Below, one piece after another: positions 12,001-24,263 of a DNA stretch of 64,000 nt. The stretch spans positions 1,819,758 to 1,883,757 of the forward strand of contig LSYV01000002.1 in NCBI GenBank assembly GCA_001584585.1, given 5' to 3'. The position numbers and the translations under genes are program-made. The notes beneath the pieces were generated by a model. The model searched no databases, was not told the DNA's origin, and was given only the letters and a program-made list of their open reading frames with translations. This DNA comes from Gonium pectorale (taxonomy: Eukaryota > Chlorophyta > Chlorophyceae > Chlamydomonadales > Volvocaceae). The stretch's first letter is position 1. Each line of letters begins with the position of its first letter.

Positions 12001-15000
12001 TGCTGTTGCCGCCTGTGCTGGGGCCGCGACTGCGGCTGCTGCCGCCAGGCCAGCCACTTCCTGCCCTCGCGGGACCCTGACGCGCGCCCGCCGGCAGAGG
12101 TAGGGCAGGGAGGAGGGCTCCGTTCCCGCGGAGCCCGGCAGCGCAGGGCGCCATCTTGCTCGGGCACTTGCGGGCCTCTCGGCCGGGCAGGCTGACACCG
12201 TACTCCATGGCCTCAGTGGCTCATGCGTTTATTCATGCCAAAGCATGTGGGTGTGGCGTGGGAGTTGACCTGCCAGTCGTAGGCCAGGCTAGCCTTGAGA
12301 TGTCGTGTACAGGGTGGCAGCCTCGTGAAGCGCCACTGTGGGTTCATGGCCGTCGTGCACGTGCACATCAATGTCACGACCCTACGGTGTGTCCCGGGGT
12401 CCTCGCAGGGCTGCTGCTCTCCCGCCAAGCTGCTAGAGCGAGAGGCCATCACGCAGGTACGCCAGCGTGGCCGGCCGGGCCGGCCAGCGTCTGACGGTCC
12501 CCACGATCGTGTCATCGCCAAACAATTATGGGCGTGTTCCCAGCACACAGGATGCTTAGGCCAACAGCACTGGCAAAAAAGGAATGTTCCCGGAGCCGAA
12601 CCATCAAGAAGATTGAGGGCATGCCCCCCGGTCCCCCATTTCCTTTCTCCATTATCCCCCGGTCCCCTCCTGTCAACTGGGTAGCCCTGCCTTCCTGACG
12701 CGTGTGGCAGGCCTGGCTTGCGTCATACTCATGTCAATCCAGCTAATCGCGCCGCCCACGTCCCGCACCAATGCCGGCATGCCACCCGCGCAGATAACCG
12801 GCGTGCCCGACACCGACGTCCTGCACGTCTCCTACGAGAACGAGGTGGGATAGCCATGCTTGCGCCCCACCCAACATGCCTTATTACCTGCGCCCCATGG
12901 GCCCCAGGGCTTCTCTACTGAGAATGCCTTCCAACCCTCTACCCAACATGCCTTCTGCCTGCCCCGTGCGGCGGTGAGCATGCATCAAGGGCGCGGCGCA
13001 GCGTGGATTACTCATTGGTCGCACCGCGGTCACACGAGTTGAAGAGCGAGAGGAGGATCGCGTTGCGCACAATCCATTGGTTGCCGTTGCGCAGGTGGGC
13101 GGCCTGCTGCCGTACTATGTGGCGTTGGACCGGCAGCGGCAGGCGCTGGTGGTGGCGGTCCGCGGGTCGCTGTCCATACACGACGCGGTGACCGACCTGC
13201 TGTGCGAGCCAGACGTGTTCGACGTGCCGGGAGTGACCACCACGGTGGGTGCGAGGACGGGCGGGCGAGCAGCCATGATGGGAGGGGACAAGGAAGGGGA
13301 TTGCAGGTGCGCGGCCATCCCATACACACACCTGGCCGGGTAGGAACAGGGAATTCCGGTAGTAGGCGGTGAGGCAGGGAGGCGGCCAGCGTCTTGTGAG
13401 GCGAAGTTCTCATGCAATCTCCAAGGAGAACACGGGGGTTGCGGCGCTGCTGCCGCATGGCCGCTGCCGGCGCGTGCCCTACTTTGCTCGCGCCTCGAGG
13501 GACTGCAGAGAAGCGTGCCCTTCTTTCCCGGGGTACCCACCGCCGCAGGACGAGGGCGGGCGCCGCGTGCTGTGGGCTCACCGGGGCATCCTGAGCTCCG
13601 CCAAGGCCGTCGCCGCCGACCTGCAGCGCCTGGGCATCCTGGAGGCGCTGCTAAGGCCCTGGCCGGAGGACGACGCGGCCGCGGCGGAACTGCTGCGGAG
13701 CTTCCCCGAGCGGACGCGCGGGTTGGCACGGCGCCTGCACGGCACCTGCGCCGGCTGGCGGCTGGTGGTTACGGGTGCGTGCGGACCTACGGGCTGGGAT
13801 CTCTGGGAGCTCGGGGGCGCCAAGGCCAAACACCGCAGCATGATTACCATAACACCCCCGCGGGCCCCACATTAACCTTGCTTGCTTGTGCGGTGTGGGT
13901 CAACCCGTAAGTTGACTTGAGTTGGGCAGTTAGCAGTTTTCTTTGCCTCGCAACGTGGCCAGACCGTGTACCATAAAGTTGGAGCATACCTTCGGGCCCG
14001 GTGGCGCCCCTTCCCGCGGCAGGTCACAGCCTGGGCGGCGGCGTGACAGGGCTGCTGGGGCCGCTGCTGCAGAGGCAGTTCCCGTCGCTGCGCTGCTGGG
14101 CGTTTGCGCCGCCGGCGGGGTTGCTGAGCCCGCAGGTGCGGAAAGGGAGTGGGTGGGGGCGAGCAGTGGAGCGGCACGACGTAGTATTGAAGTAGGTATC
14201 AGGTCCTCAGGCGGTCAGGCCCGGACTGGTGCCGTGCGGCTCGCTCAGAGGAACGTATGCGGTGTATACATTGGCCAGGAGGGAGCTGCGACAGCACGCG
14301 GCGCCAGCGGCAGGCAGGCCTGCGTTGCCTGCTGCGTTGCGCTCCTGGTTACCTTGCTGGGGCGTACCGGCACGGTCGCACGTAAAAGCCTATGTGGCGC
14401 TCTGCGCAATGCGCGTCCCATCGGCGCTGGCCACTGGCCCCGGCTTCTTTGGTCACCGCCCGTCCGCCTACCCCCACCTGGCCCCACCTGGGCGTTGATA
14501 TCCATACCCTTGTCCTCTGGTCCTCAAGGCCCCACCTGGGCTCGTGCCCGCAGGCCGCGGAGCTGACGCACAGCCACTGCATCAGCGTGGTGCACGCCAA
14601 GGACATGATCCCCCGTCTGTCGGTGGCGTCCATGGAGCAACTGATCCAGGTAAGGTGGCAGGACCGTAGGCAGCGCATTGCGGGCTCGTCACGGCGTTTC
14701 CTGTCCCGGGGTGACCCGGGTGGTTCCCGCCTATGGCGACTGGGAAACGTAGGTCGGAGTGCTGCTGTACCGGTACGGTACGTCCCTTGTACGTCAGATA
14801 GCCCCCCCCCCCGCCGTTGGCAAGGCGGTCCCCGGGTGACCGGCCCTAGTTCCATCGTGTAAGAGAGATCCATCCGGCCACAGGTATCATAACATTCAGC
14901 TATCGTAACATCGTCGATGTCCCGCTTGCCGCCCTCAGGAGCTTGTGAGCGCGGCCGCGCACTGCAGCGTTAGCAAAGCGACCGTGCTGGGCGGCATGCT

Positions 15001-16971
15001 GCACCGCAGCCAGCGCCCCGGACGCCGAGCGATCTTCCTGCCTTATGAGGAGCTCAGCACGGAGCAGAAGCGCGCGCTGCTGCTGTGCAGCCACCAGCTA
15101 GCGGTGGGTGCGGCTGGGCGAGGGTGGCTGGCGCAAGCAGTTAGCCCGCAATCGATGGGGCGGGGGCCATGGGTAAGAATTGAAACCCAGGCGTGCACAC
15201 TCGACAGGCCTGAGGCGCATGCTGTCTCGTCCCGAACCATAGAATCAAAGTAACCCCCAAAAACGTCCACCGGTTCGCCGGAACGACCGATCGGACCCGT
15301 TGCCGAACCCGCCCGCGAACGTGACGAAAGGAGAGGCGGGGGAAAGGGGAAGTAAAGGAAAAGAGCTGTGGTGGAAGGGCAAGGGTGTTCCCACCTAGGA
15401 GCGGGGGTCCCAAAACGTGCCCACCCCGTGCATACCAGAGGCTGATGGGCGATGACAGAAGGTGTGGTAGTCGCCAGCGGTTGGGAAGGGGAGGTCCAGC
15501 GTCGCCGCCGCCGAGGGTCCAGCGCCTGCCAGGAAAAACAACCCGCAGAGCAGCCGAACCCGACTACCGCGATCGGGCAGGATTGCTCGGCGCGCAACAG
15601 CGTCTGCGGTGTAGGGTGGCCGGCTGAGCGGAGTCCCAGGATCGCAGGGTTTTGGTGAAGTGCCGGTCATCTGTGCAGGGCCAAACATGGGTGCAAAAGC
15701 TTGGAAATGGCGAGGGAATGTGCCCAAACCAGCTGCACCGTCGTAAGTGTATGTAACGTCCTTTGACATAATATAGGGCTGCACAGCTGCGCGATGTCCC
15801 TGCCTGGTGTTCTGCAGCACCGCTGCCGTTGGGCCCCGTTGGGCCGGGGCGCCTTACTGCCTTCTGCCAGGATGCCGGCCATACCCTGCACCCGATACCT
15901 AGTGCCCATGGGTCGGACCTACCAGGACTGCAAGCTGGGCTCCCAGTTCGCGGCCGCCCGGAGCTTTGTGCCCCCCGGCCACGTGCTGTACCTGGAGCGG
16001 CGCAAGCAGCAGCAAGAAACGAGTGCGCAGCCGGATACTGATTGGGGCTGCTGCACGGACGGGGCGGCCGCGGGGGACAAGGGCCGCTACGGCTGCAGGT
16101 GCGGCGAGCGTGCGGGCCGTGTGCAGGCTACCGAGTCAGTCCGCGCTTGCCACGCTCACACTGCACATCAATGGCGGTGTGCCCCGTTGCAACCTGGCTG
16201 TCCCATTGCGCTGATGCTGCGGCTGCTTCCGCTTTAATCCGTGCCGCCCGTGCCCTGGCGCAGAGCCGCGCACGTGGTGCGGAACTGGCATTGTCGCGTG
16301 CACGGCTTCATAGCGCAGCTACCCGTGTGTTACGTCATGCGAATGTGCGTGCCTGCTTGTGGACATGCTGCTAACAGACTAGGCACACAGACTAGGCGAG
16401 AGAGGCGAGGCAAACAGTCGAACAGTCGAGCAGTCTGGCATGCTAACCGACAGCCCAACAACCCATTTCGCATAGTACCCGCTACACGTGTGTGTGCCTG
16501 CCCCCCCGACCGCAGGTGGATCCGTGTGGAGGACCTGGTAGACCGGGGCCTGGTGGTTTCCCGATCCATGTTCTTGGACCACCTGCCTGACACCACCCTG
16601 AAAGCCATAGAACAGGTGTGTGCTAGTCCGGAAGCTTGTACTGGCATCTTGCACGGCGGGCGACAGGGAGATGATGTCGAGAGGGGTGGCTATGCAGCCT
16701 TACAGAGCAAGCAGTGCCACGCAATCGTACTCAATTCACACGCGTGCAGCTTGTGGCGACTGCTGTTGAGTATAGGAACTTTGTCGCCGTATCTTGAGGC
16801 AAAGTGGTCCTTTCCTGGTGCATCCTGGTGCAGGCTCTTGCGCAGGCGCGGCAGAGAGAGGTGGAACCCAGCCCCAAGGGCAGCGCGGCAGTAGCCGCAG
16901 ATGCGGCAGCACTGCATGGAGAGGATAGCAGGAGGGAGGCGGCCTCTATTGCTTTGACGGTGCTCTCCTAA
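9023..16971 (+). CDS. sn1-specific diacylglycerol lipase-like, class 3 lipase with N-terminal membrane segments
   Basis: DAGL enzymes release 2-monoacylglycerol and a fatty acid from diacylglycerol in membranes. Exons: 9023-9025, 9098-9344, 9796-10262, 10745-11000, 11084-11553, 11767-11851, 11996-12099, 12743-12844, 13095-13244, 13549-13774, 14023-14135, 14554-14649, 14939-15103, about 15926-16098 (could start at 15818), 16516-16615 and 16846-16971, giving about 960 residues. The N-terminus PALAVCGRRLHIAADDL resembles the start of animal DAGLs, followed by about four hydrophobic segments. The DAGL-type linker VDMTFTDHLAALTLVGLR comes next, then a Cys-rich insert, ALVVAVRGSLSIHDAVTDLL, the nucleophile elbow GHSLGGG (Ser codon in the exon starting at 14023), VHAKDMIPRLS with the probable catalytic Asp, and MFLDHLPD near the end. 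A low-complexity loop of about 150 residues sits at 11084-11553. The ATG is alone on its coding exon. The 9796-10262 exon may hide a further in-frame 70-nt-class intron near 10152-10224. Confidence 0.88.
10415..10450 (+). repeat. 18-bp perfect tandem repeat, two copies
   Basis: Two adjacent identical 18-bp units lie at 10415-10432 and 10433-10450, inside the DAGL-like intron 10263-10744. Each unit contains a short self-complementary core (GTGCC T GGCAC). It is probably a small slippage duplication. Confidence 0.85.
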
Positions 16972-18139
16972 CATCAACACCTGTGAGCTACGGAACCGCG
17001 ACCTCTTTGCAGTGTGAGCTTCTTGTGGTGACCTTCCTTGCACAAGCACGAGTAACGGGGCGTATGGACACACTGGACAGAGCTGACAGCGGTTGAAACG
17101 AGCGGTTTTCCGCATGTGCACGTACGGCAGCGGGTGATATCGGGGGAGGCTGGGCAACGTTAGGCAAGACGGACGGTAGGGTATGGCAGTCGTACATGAC
17201 TGCGTATATCATTCTGATACCGCCGTGGGGTTGCACATTTACATAATGGGAGTCATGGAGCACGCATCTGTGTTGCATGCAGGCCATGCACTGGGCGTGC
17301 GTGTTGCCAGGTCAGATGGTGACAACGTTCCGTGCTGAAGTGCTGGTGCCTGAGGTGGATATGCGTTCTGCCTCATGCACCGAGCTGCAGCGTGAAGTTG
17401 GTGTGTGTCACGTTGCGCTCTTTGTTTTTCGTGTTTTGGGCCTCACGGCTAAGACAACGGGTGTTTCACCCACTCTGCTATGGCGGGTCGGGCAGGCTCG
17501 TGTGGCCTGCAGGCTGCAGTCCCTCCGGGGAGCCTTTAATCTGCATCTGCAGCACGTATTGCATGCATTGAAACCGCGGTGTACAGCCGTCGTATTGAAT
17601 TAGACATTTGCCTGTCTTTTCGAGTTGTGCATACCCAACTAGCTGATTCACAACCGCAGTGCCTGTGCTGATCAACGTCACACCAGTTGAGAGACGCATC
17701 AAGCATCATGTGTTACACGTCCGTTATGTGCAATACATGTGTCCGATATGCACCTGGTGCCTCACAGCACCACACCCGAACAGCCGAAAACATGGGCCAC
17801 GATCCCGGGCCGGACAGCACTCAAAATCGCCCTGAACCCCCCACAGCGCCTCAACGCCAAGCCACAGGTCGCTGCTCTAAACATCTGGCTAGCATTTGCA
17901 CAACACCGGCGCGTGCTTGCCCAGATGCTGCATAAGAAGCGAGTGACCGTCCGCCGCGAGCATCACAAAATTGACCCGCCCACTAAGCGTGGGTTCCGCC
18001 ACGCCTGCAATGTGCAACAAGACGCGGTTCTTCGAGGCGACAGCAGGGTGCACGAGATAAACTACAGACATCGCCACTGCCGACTCTGACCCACGGGCCC
18101 CCGGCTGCTCCCATTGCTGCATCGCTGATTATGGCCAGC
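16972..18139. other. Intergenic between convergent genes, no gene recognised
   Basis: This holds the 3' flank of the plus-strand lipase gene and the 3' flank of the minus-strand peroxiredoxin. A minus-strand TGTAA at 17713-17717 could serve as the peroxiredoxin poly(A) signal, about 425 nt after its stop. Short open frames here show no splice continuity or family signal. Confidence 0.5.
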
Positions 18140-18835
18140 TTAAACGGCAGCAAAGTACTCCTTCGAGCCCTTGGGGTCGGGCTTCATGGTCTTGTCACCG
18201 GGCTTCCAGCCGGCGGGGCAGACCTCATCTGGGTTCGACTGCACGTACTGGATAGCCTGCAGCACGCGCTTGGTCTCGTCCACGCTGCGGCCAAACGCCA
18301 GGTTGTTGATGGTGGCGTGCTGGATAACGCCCTCCTTGTCGATGATGAACAGGCCGCGCAGCGAGATGCCGTCGTCCGTCAGAACGCCGTAGGCCTCCGA
18401 GATCTCCTTCTTCAGGTCAGCAACCAGGGGGTAGGCCAGGTCGCCGAGGCCGCCCTCCTTGCGGTCGGTCTGGATCCAGGCCAGATGGGTGAACTGCGAG
18501 TCCACCGACACACCCAGCACCTCGGTGTTCATGTCCTTGAACTCCTTGAAGCGGTCAGAGAAGGCGGTGATCTCCGTGGGGCACACGAAGGTGAAGTCCA
18601 GGGGGTAGAAGAAGAGGACGACATACTTGCCGCGATAGTTGGACAGCGACAACTCCACGAACTCCTGATCGAAAACGGCCTGAGCCTTGAAGTCGGGGGC
18701 AACCGAGCCGACCAGGGGCTTGGCAGCCTTGACGACCACGGCCGAGCGGCGCGAGACAGCCCGAGAAACGGCGCTGGGCCTGGCGGTGCGGGACAGAGCC
18801 GCAACCGAGGAACGCGAGGCCATCATCGACGCCAT
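18140..18835 (-). CDS. PRX1: 2-Cys peroxiredoxin, chloroplast type
   Basis: This is a thiol peroxidase of 231 residues that reduces H2O2 and alkyl hydroperoxides, and is recycled by thioredoxin or NTRC in plastids. The peroxidatic Cys is C85 in [10 protein letters not shown]. The resolving Cys is C206 in [11 protein letters not shown]. The [10 protein letters not shown] motif and the C-terminal YF (KEYFAAV) mark the overoxidation-sensitive eukaryotic type. Residues 1 to about 37 are rich in Ala, Ser and Arg with the VVVKA cleavage-like end of an algal chloroplast transit peptide. The ATG at 18835 has a good context (CACAATGGC). The frame runs open 48 codons further upstream, but without transit-peptide character. 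The gene has no intron, unlike all the long neighbours, and uses strongly preferred GC-ending codons, which suits high expression. Confidence 0.97.
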   Translation of the reverse strand: MASMMASRSSVAALSRTARPSAVSRAVSRRSAVVVKAAKPLVGSVAPDFKAQAVFDQEFVELSLSNYRGKYVVLFFYPLDFTFVCPTEITAFSDRFKEFKDMNTEVLGVSVDSQFTHLAWIQTDRKEGGLGDLAYPLVADLKKEISEAYGVLTDDGISLRGLFIIDKEGVIQHATINNLAFGRSVDETKRVLQAIQYVQSNPDEVCPAGWKPGDKTMKPDPKGSKEYFAAV

Positions 18836-19334
18836 TGTGACTGTCGGTCTGTGACAAAAGTTCGGCTTCGGGAATGACCTACTTGTGGCGACTTCGGTTG
18901 CCGTACAGTGTTGTAGGAATTTCCTGCGTGCTCTCTCATCCGAACATATCAATATCATGCGACAATTGGCGGCAAACACAATGGCTTGCGACCGGGCCCA
19001 GTGGGTGATGGGCTGCGCACCGAGCCCCGCGATGCAAGCGGGGTAGCGTAAGACGCCCGACAGGAATATACGCGTGAGCTGAGGTTAAGAGTAAGATTAC
19101 ACGGTGCTTGGTCATGCAATGCAGTTCGACAGACCCATGGGGCCAGTCAAATCGGACAGCGCATCTCCAGCACGTGCAACCTGGGGGAGACTTTATCTCA
19201 GCCTCGGGACACGAGCACCTTCGCTGCAGGAGATCACACGCGGGCGGGTTCTTCGCATGCGGACGTTGCCATCTCCCCACTCTTCCGCATGCAAGTCGTC
19301 TCCCTGCCATATTCGGCGGTCTGTCGAGGCTCTA

Positions 19335-19375
19335 CAGCTTCAATCTCCTGTTGCCGTAACAGGAGATTGAAGCTG
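19335..19375. repeat. Perfect 18-bp inverted repeat (hairpin)
   Basis: The left arm at 19335-19352 and the right arm at 19358-19375 are perfectly complementary over 18 bp and separated by 5 nt (GCCGT). In RNA this forms a very stable stem-loop. It lies 124 nt downstream of the SIL1-like stop, inside its likely 3' UTR. Confidence 0.95.
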
Positions 19376-19439
19376 CCCGCCTCCGCGCTGCAGGTTGCCC
19401 TCACGAACGTCCGGAATGTAGTGCCCGCCTCCGCGCTGC
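19374..19439. repeat. 18-bp direct repeat flanking a 30-bp spacer
   Basis: The same 18 bases (TGCCCGCCTCCGCGCTGC) occur at 19374-19391 and 19422-19439, starting at the right arm of the hairpin. This could be a small local duplication, or the footprint of a transient insertion. Confidence 0.85.
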
Positions 19440-19498
19440 GATATGTCAGTCAGCCTCCACGCCGCGTACCCCGTCGTACCCCAGTCCGGCCTCGCACG

Positions 19499-22400
19499 TC
19501 ATTGCTGCAGGAGGCACTCACCCGCCGCCTCATCCCCAGACCCTTGCCCCGCCCCCGCCATGCACGCCGCCTCTCGCGCCCCCGCCACCGCCTGCCTCCG
19601 TGGCGGGCCCCCCAGCGCAAGCACCGGCGCGCTCTGGGCCGGCGCCTGACCCGAGCCCTGCCTCGGGGCCGCTCGGCCACCTCCCCCCTCTACCGCTGCC
19701 TCCGCCCCTGTGCCTGTGCCTGGCCGCCCAGCTGACCCCGGCTGCTGCTGCTGCTGGCTCCCCTGCCCCAAGGCATCCGCCTTCCCGTGTGCCTGGGCCT
19801 GCGCCAGCAGTGCGGCCACCTTGTGGGCAAGGCTGGCGAGGTAGTCATGGTAGGGGTCCGGCTCGTCACCAGGCTGGGGAGCGTCCTCCCGCAGCTGCTG
19901 CTGCAGCCGCACGATCGCCTCGTCTGCGACGGGGAGTAGTTGCGGGCGGCGTCGAGTTCCGGCGCGGGGCAACAGAGAGCCGGTTGCATTCAGGATAACG
20001 GGGGCAGCTTCGTCTGGCCTGCGGGCGAGCTGCCGGGGCTGCTCGGGTGCACACAAGCCGACAAACGCTTCGGCGGCACCGCAAGCCAGGCTGGCATCAG
20101 GCCACAGCACACACCTCAACATGGAGGTCGGCACCGGTCGCAAGACGGCAGCGTGGCGCCCCTCAAGATAGTCTGACCCAAGTGCTCGGCCCCGAGCCAG
20201 CACCTCAGCCTCAAAGCCCATCCACCGCCTCCAACAACCAGTCCCGGTCCTCCCTCTGCTTCCTTCACCTTCCCTCCTTTGCCAGCCCCATTGCCGCCGG
20301 TCGTCAACGGACTTCGCATGCGTCAAAGGCTTCTCCATTGAGCATGCATCCCACCCTCCTTAGCCCCCAGCCCATCCTTACCTGCGCCGTGCGCCCGCAG
20401 CACCTGCCTGGCCACCGCATCCGCCGCCAACCGCTGCACCACGAGCAGCGCCTTCTCCTGCGGGTTGTAAAGACAAATGGTGGTGCTAACGACTTGGGTA
20501 GCAGAGGGCGAACAGCCCCACGGCGCCGAGCTGGGCCCATGCTGACTGTCACGAGTCATGCAATGGGCCAATGGCCAGCAATGGCCAGCACCCGTCCACT
20601 GGGCTTCATCTCCGCGCTCCTGGGCACCCTCCCAGCTGGCGTTTAAGAGGCGCCCCTACCAACGGCCGCACACCTGCATGTCTGCGTCGCCCTCTTGCAG
20701 CAGCGCCACCACCGCCTCGGGCAGGCCGCTGCCGATGGCGGCCGCAGTCAGGGTGCGCCCGCCCTCGCCCTCCACGCCGCTGCCTCCACCAACAGCGGAC
20801 TCGCCCTGCCAGTTGGGTCACCGTGAGCGCTATCAGACGGGCAAACAAGCACAGCCACGGAGGCAGCTGGGCTCTTCTGGTGAAGCAGCGCCGCAAGAAG
20901 GGGGCGGGTCAGCCGTCTTCAACCGCATGGCGTCGGAGGCAACCGCTTCGCGCCCCGAAACCACGCCCACACGAAAACGGCCGTACCCACCACGGGCGCC
21001 GAGTCGGCTATGTCGCCCAGCTGTATCCGCGCAAAGTGCGCCGCGCCAGCGCCGGCGCCGCCTCCGCTGCCGCCGTCCAGCCCGGCCTCCGCTGCCTCCG
21101 CGGGCTGCGTGTCCACCAGGTCCATGAACAGGCTGAGCGCCTTGCGCTTGACGCGGGTGGCCACCTCGGCGCCGCGGAGCAGCTGGTCCAGCGAGCCAAA
21201 GCCGCCTGCGCACGGACAAACACAACACGAGGGTGGACGAGGAATACCAACGGCGTCCTTGTCATACTCTCTCTTTTATACATCTTTTACCTTTTCCCCT
21301 CTTCTCTTGACATTGCACTCGCCACCGCGTGGTTCGGAGGCAGCGCGCCGCTGCAGCCCGCCATGCCTGACGGGCTAGAGTACATTGCAACGCACACATG
21401 CCATCTAACTCAGCCATCCAGCCCTTTGCCAACCCCCGCCCGGGCTCCTTGCATCCCTCGGCACTCAGTACCGGCCTCCCCAGACCCGGTCTCCCATAGC
21501 CTGCAATACTCCGCCCCAAGACACCCGCTCCGCCCGGCTCTGCACGCCGCACGCACCCGCATCGACAAAGGTCCGGCGCGCCTCGGGCAGGTTGCGCACC
21601 AGCGCCGCCAGCGCGTACATGCCCTTGCCCGCGCACTCCGAGTCGGACGACAGCGACACCTGGCGGGATGCCAGCGATGGCAACGGAAGGGGCGGTGTGT
21701 AGGGACGAGCACGGGTCGGGGCTCGACACGGGTGATTGCGGCGGTGCTTAACTGTGTGAGCGCGAAACTGTCCCAACTGCGCAGCGCGACCCACTGTGGG
21801 GTTTGCACAGCTCCTGCGCAAACGAGCACGCATAGTTCGCCTCTGCTTGTCCCGGAGCTGCTTCCTGTAGCGGTGCATCGCTTGTCACTCGACCAGCCAT
21901 CAGAGGTGCTGGCGTGCTGGGTCGCAGAGCGACCATCTCCAAGCCAACGACCCCACCTGGAGGAGCGTGGCCACCACCCCGGGGTGATCCGACAGGAGGG
22001 CGCGCTGGAAGGTGGGGTTGTTGGAGGCAGCGGTTCCCAGCACGTGCGCGGCGGCGGCAGCCAGCTGCGGCCCACGGGTCAACTGTGACACAACGGGGCT
22101 GATGCCGCCGAGGGGCCGCAGGTCTGAAGCCGGGAGGAAAGGGGTGGCGATGGTGTGGTTTGACCGGTGTCTTGCGACGCATGTACAACACGGCCCGGGC
22201 GCGCTGGACACCACCCACAGCAGGGAGAAGAGCACACCGTGGGCTTGGGCGGTCAGGGCGTCCATACGCGCTGCCACGTACCATGCCAGGCATCGAGCCC
22301 AGAGCTGATGCCAATGGAAGCGCGGATGGCAGCCCGCGCAGTCACCCACCCTCGACGCACCGTTTGCGTTGTCGATGGGCTCCACCAGCACTTGCAGTGC

Positions 22401-23332
22401 CCGGAGGGCCGCCAGCAGCTCTGTGTCCGAGGCGCCAGGCCGGCGAAGGATCTCGATCCCCTCCTGCTTCACACAAGGTAGGGCACTTGTCTTAGCTGTC
22501 AATAAGCTTGCTCAACTGGCCTCGAAAGACGGTTATCCCAGCCATGCGCGGCTCTTGCAGCGTGCGTAGGAGGCGCACAGGGCGCCACGCGGCACGTGAA
22601 GGCAACGAGCGTGGAAGGCGCAGCAGGACCCCGGTCACTGCCGTACACGTGGAGCCCTGACTTGCAGGGCTCCGGCCCCATCACCCGGTCTGTTTGGCTA
22701 CAGGAGTCCTACAGCGTGCCCACCTTCATCATGTCCGCCTCGGTGGGCTGAGACCGCACGTGGTCAAGCAGCTGTGGTGGGGTTGGATTGCAGGGGTATA
22801 AGGCTTCACATGGATGTGGGCTGCGGTGAATGCAAGGGATTTCCAGTGTTTCCCAGAGGGGCGTGACATGGTGCACATCTCTTGCGACGTCCCACACGCA
22901 CGCACCTCCTTCACCCGGCGCCGCTGCTCCTTCAAGTCCTTGACGATCTGCAGCCGCTGCGCCTCCTCCGCCTGTGCGGCAAGTTTGTCTGGATCGCTAT
23001 GAGCTGTGAGGGCAAGTTGGGAAAGGGAGGGGCATGCGGGGTAAGGGAGTGGGGTAAGGGGGCGGGATGATGCAGGGAAAGCGACGGGCTACGGCCGTTG
23101 AGCTGCCCATTGCCCAGTATTCAGGGACATTAAGTGCGTCTAGACCCTTACATATTGCCCAGTGAAGCAGATCCTCCATTGAGCGCGGGTCGCCTTCCTC
23201 ATCGTGCGGAGTGGCGAGGATGTCGACAGCTTCATCCACAATGGCTTGTCCGAAGTCATCTAAATTAGCTTTGGCTACATGTACAATTGAGCAACCCAGG
23301 AGGGCCACCAGCAGCAGTGCTCGTAACCTCAT
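19499..23332 (-). CDS. SIL1: SIL1/Fes1-type Hsp70 nucleotide-exchange factor with ER signal peptide
   Basis: Proteins of this armadillo-repeat family speed ADP release from Hsp70. Those with a signal peptide (SIL1) act on BiP in the ER lumen. Exons on the minus strand: 23332-23152, 23003-22906, 22771-22724, 22463-22361, 22123-21957, 21659-21557, 21205-20991, 20805-20674, 20457-20382 and 19923-19499, all in phase, about 515 residues. Residues 1-22 form a clear signal peptide (MRLRALLLVALLGCSIVHVA). The Fes1 N-terminal block follows: MEDLLHWAISHSDPDKLAAQ, then ALQVLVEPIDNAN, GGISPVVSQL, AAHVLGTAASNNPTFQ, GMYALAALVRNLPEARRTFV, KRKALSLFMDL and ALLVVQRL, a run of armadillo-like helices. The C-terminal 90 residues are Gln/Gly/Ala-rich and end in LLQQ, with no HDEL-like retention signal. 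The donor at 20991 could be shifted by 3 nt. Confidence 0.88.
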
Positions 23333-24263
23333 CGTGTGTCTAGAAGAATGTAAACTCAGTTACTGCCTAAACTGACCCAGTGGCCGATTATAAGTAGTGG
23401 GGCTTCTGCAGAGTTACAGATGAGACCAGATATGAAGGCTGGAAATTTTCCGTTTCTGTTTTCAGTTAAGGACAGCATGGCGGACAGCACGCATTCGACA
23501 CGCATTGACGCCCCGCCGGACACGTCGCACGCGGCTCAAAGTTCCCAGTCATGCAGAACTCTAGGGAGGACCATGATCAGTCGCGTGTCCCCATCCTCGC
23601 GTGTCCCAATCGTGTCCCCATCCTCAGGCACCTTAACTCTGCGCGGTTCGCATTTGCCAATTTTGCATGCCCTAGTAGGCAAGCCAACGCAACGCTTTGA
23701 CCAAGAGAACGGGCGGTGTGTAGTGGCAGCTACTAGCCATCACCGCTCAAAACCTGCCACGCCTACCATCGGAGCGACTATCGCGATGACAGCTGAACCT
23801 TTAGCACGCAAGGACGCTAGTAATGCACCCGCCACGCTTCCTCAGAGCGTGCACAACGAAGCGTTACATCTGATGGTACCCGCGGACAGTTGTCGAAGGC
23901 ACATGAGGCGCCGGAAGGAGGGCCTGCTGACATGGTAGACGAAACCCAAGCGAGTAAGGCACAACGCCGCACAAGGCAGCACCAACTGATCCCTAACTTG
24001 ACATCCGGGAGCGCAGATCAGCTGAGCAGCGGCTCACGGCACAACGGGTGGGCTTGCGCAAAGCTCAGCATGTGAACCCGATGCGCCCCCCTTACACTGC
24101 TCGTCTAGGCGGTCAGAGAAGCCCTGCCCTTACGGGACGCGCCGGTGAATGACGCACACAGGACTGTTAAGTCTGTATACGGACCCCACGCTTCCCACCC
24201 CTGCAAACCATCCGCCCAACGCCGGTGCCAAACCGAGCCTCCTCGACCCTCGCGACAACCTGC
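23333..24263. other. Intergenic: SIL1-like promoter and RRP8 3' flank
   Basis: A frame of about 170 codons on the plus strand (23420-23938) is open here but has no family signal, splice partner or biased codon use, so I do not call it. A minus-strand TGTAA at 24093-24097 is a good poly(A) signal for RRP8, 167 nt after its stop. Confidence 0.5.
24093..24097 (-). terminator. TGTAA poly(A) signal of RRP8
   Basis: The minus strand reads TGTAA, the canonical volvocine polyadenylation motif, about 167 nt downstream of the RRP8 stop codon at 24264. Confidence 0.6.

Larger units (their letters stand above)
18836..19498. other. Peroxiredoxin promoter and SIL1-like 3' region
   Basis: This holds the upstream region of the peroxiredoxin and the 3' flank of the SIL1-like gene, both on the minus strand. 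A minus-strand TGTAA lies at 19097-19101, about 400 nt after the SIL1-like stop, so the hairpin at 19335-19375 would be in that 3' UTR. No gene is seen. Confidence 0.5.

Noticed and set aside
20571..22088. Open frame of 505 codons on the plus strand
   Set aside because: It is antisense to the SIL1-like exons and arises from their GC-rich codon use; it crosses well-supported introns and has no domain.
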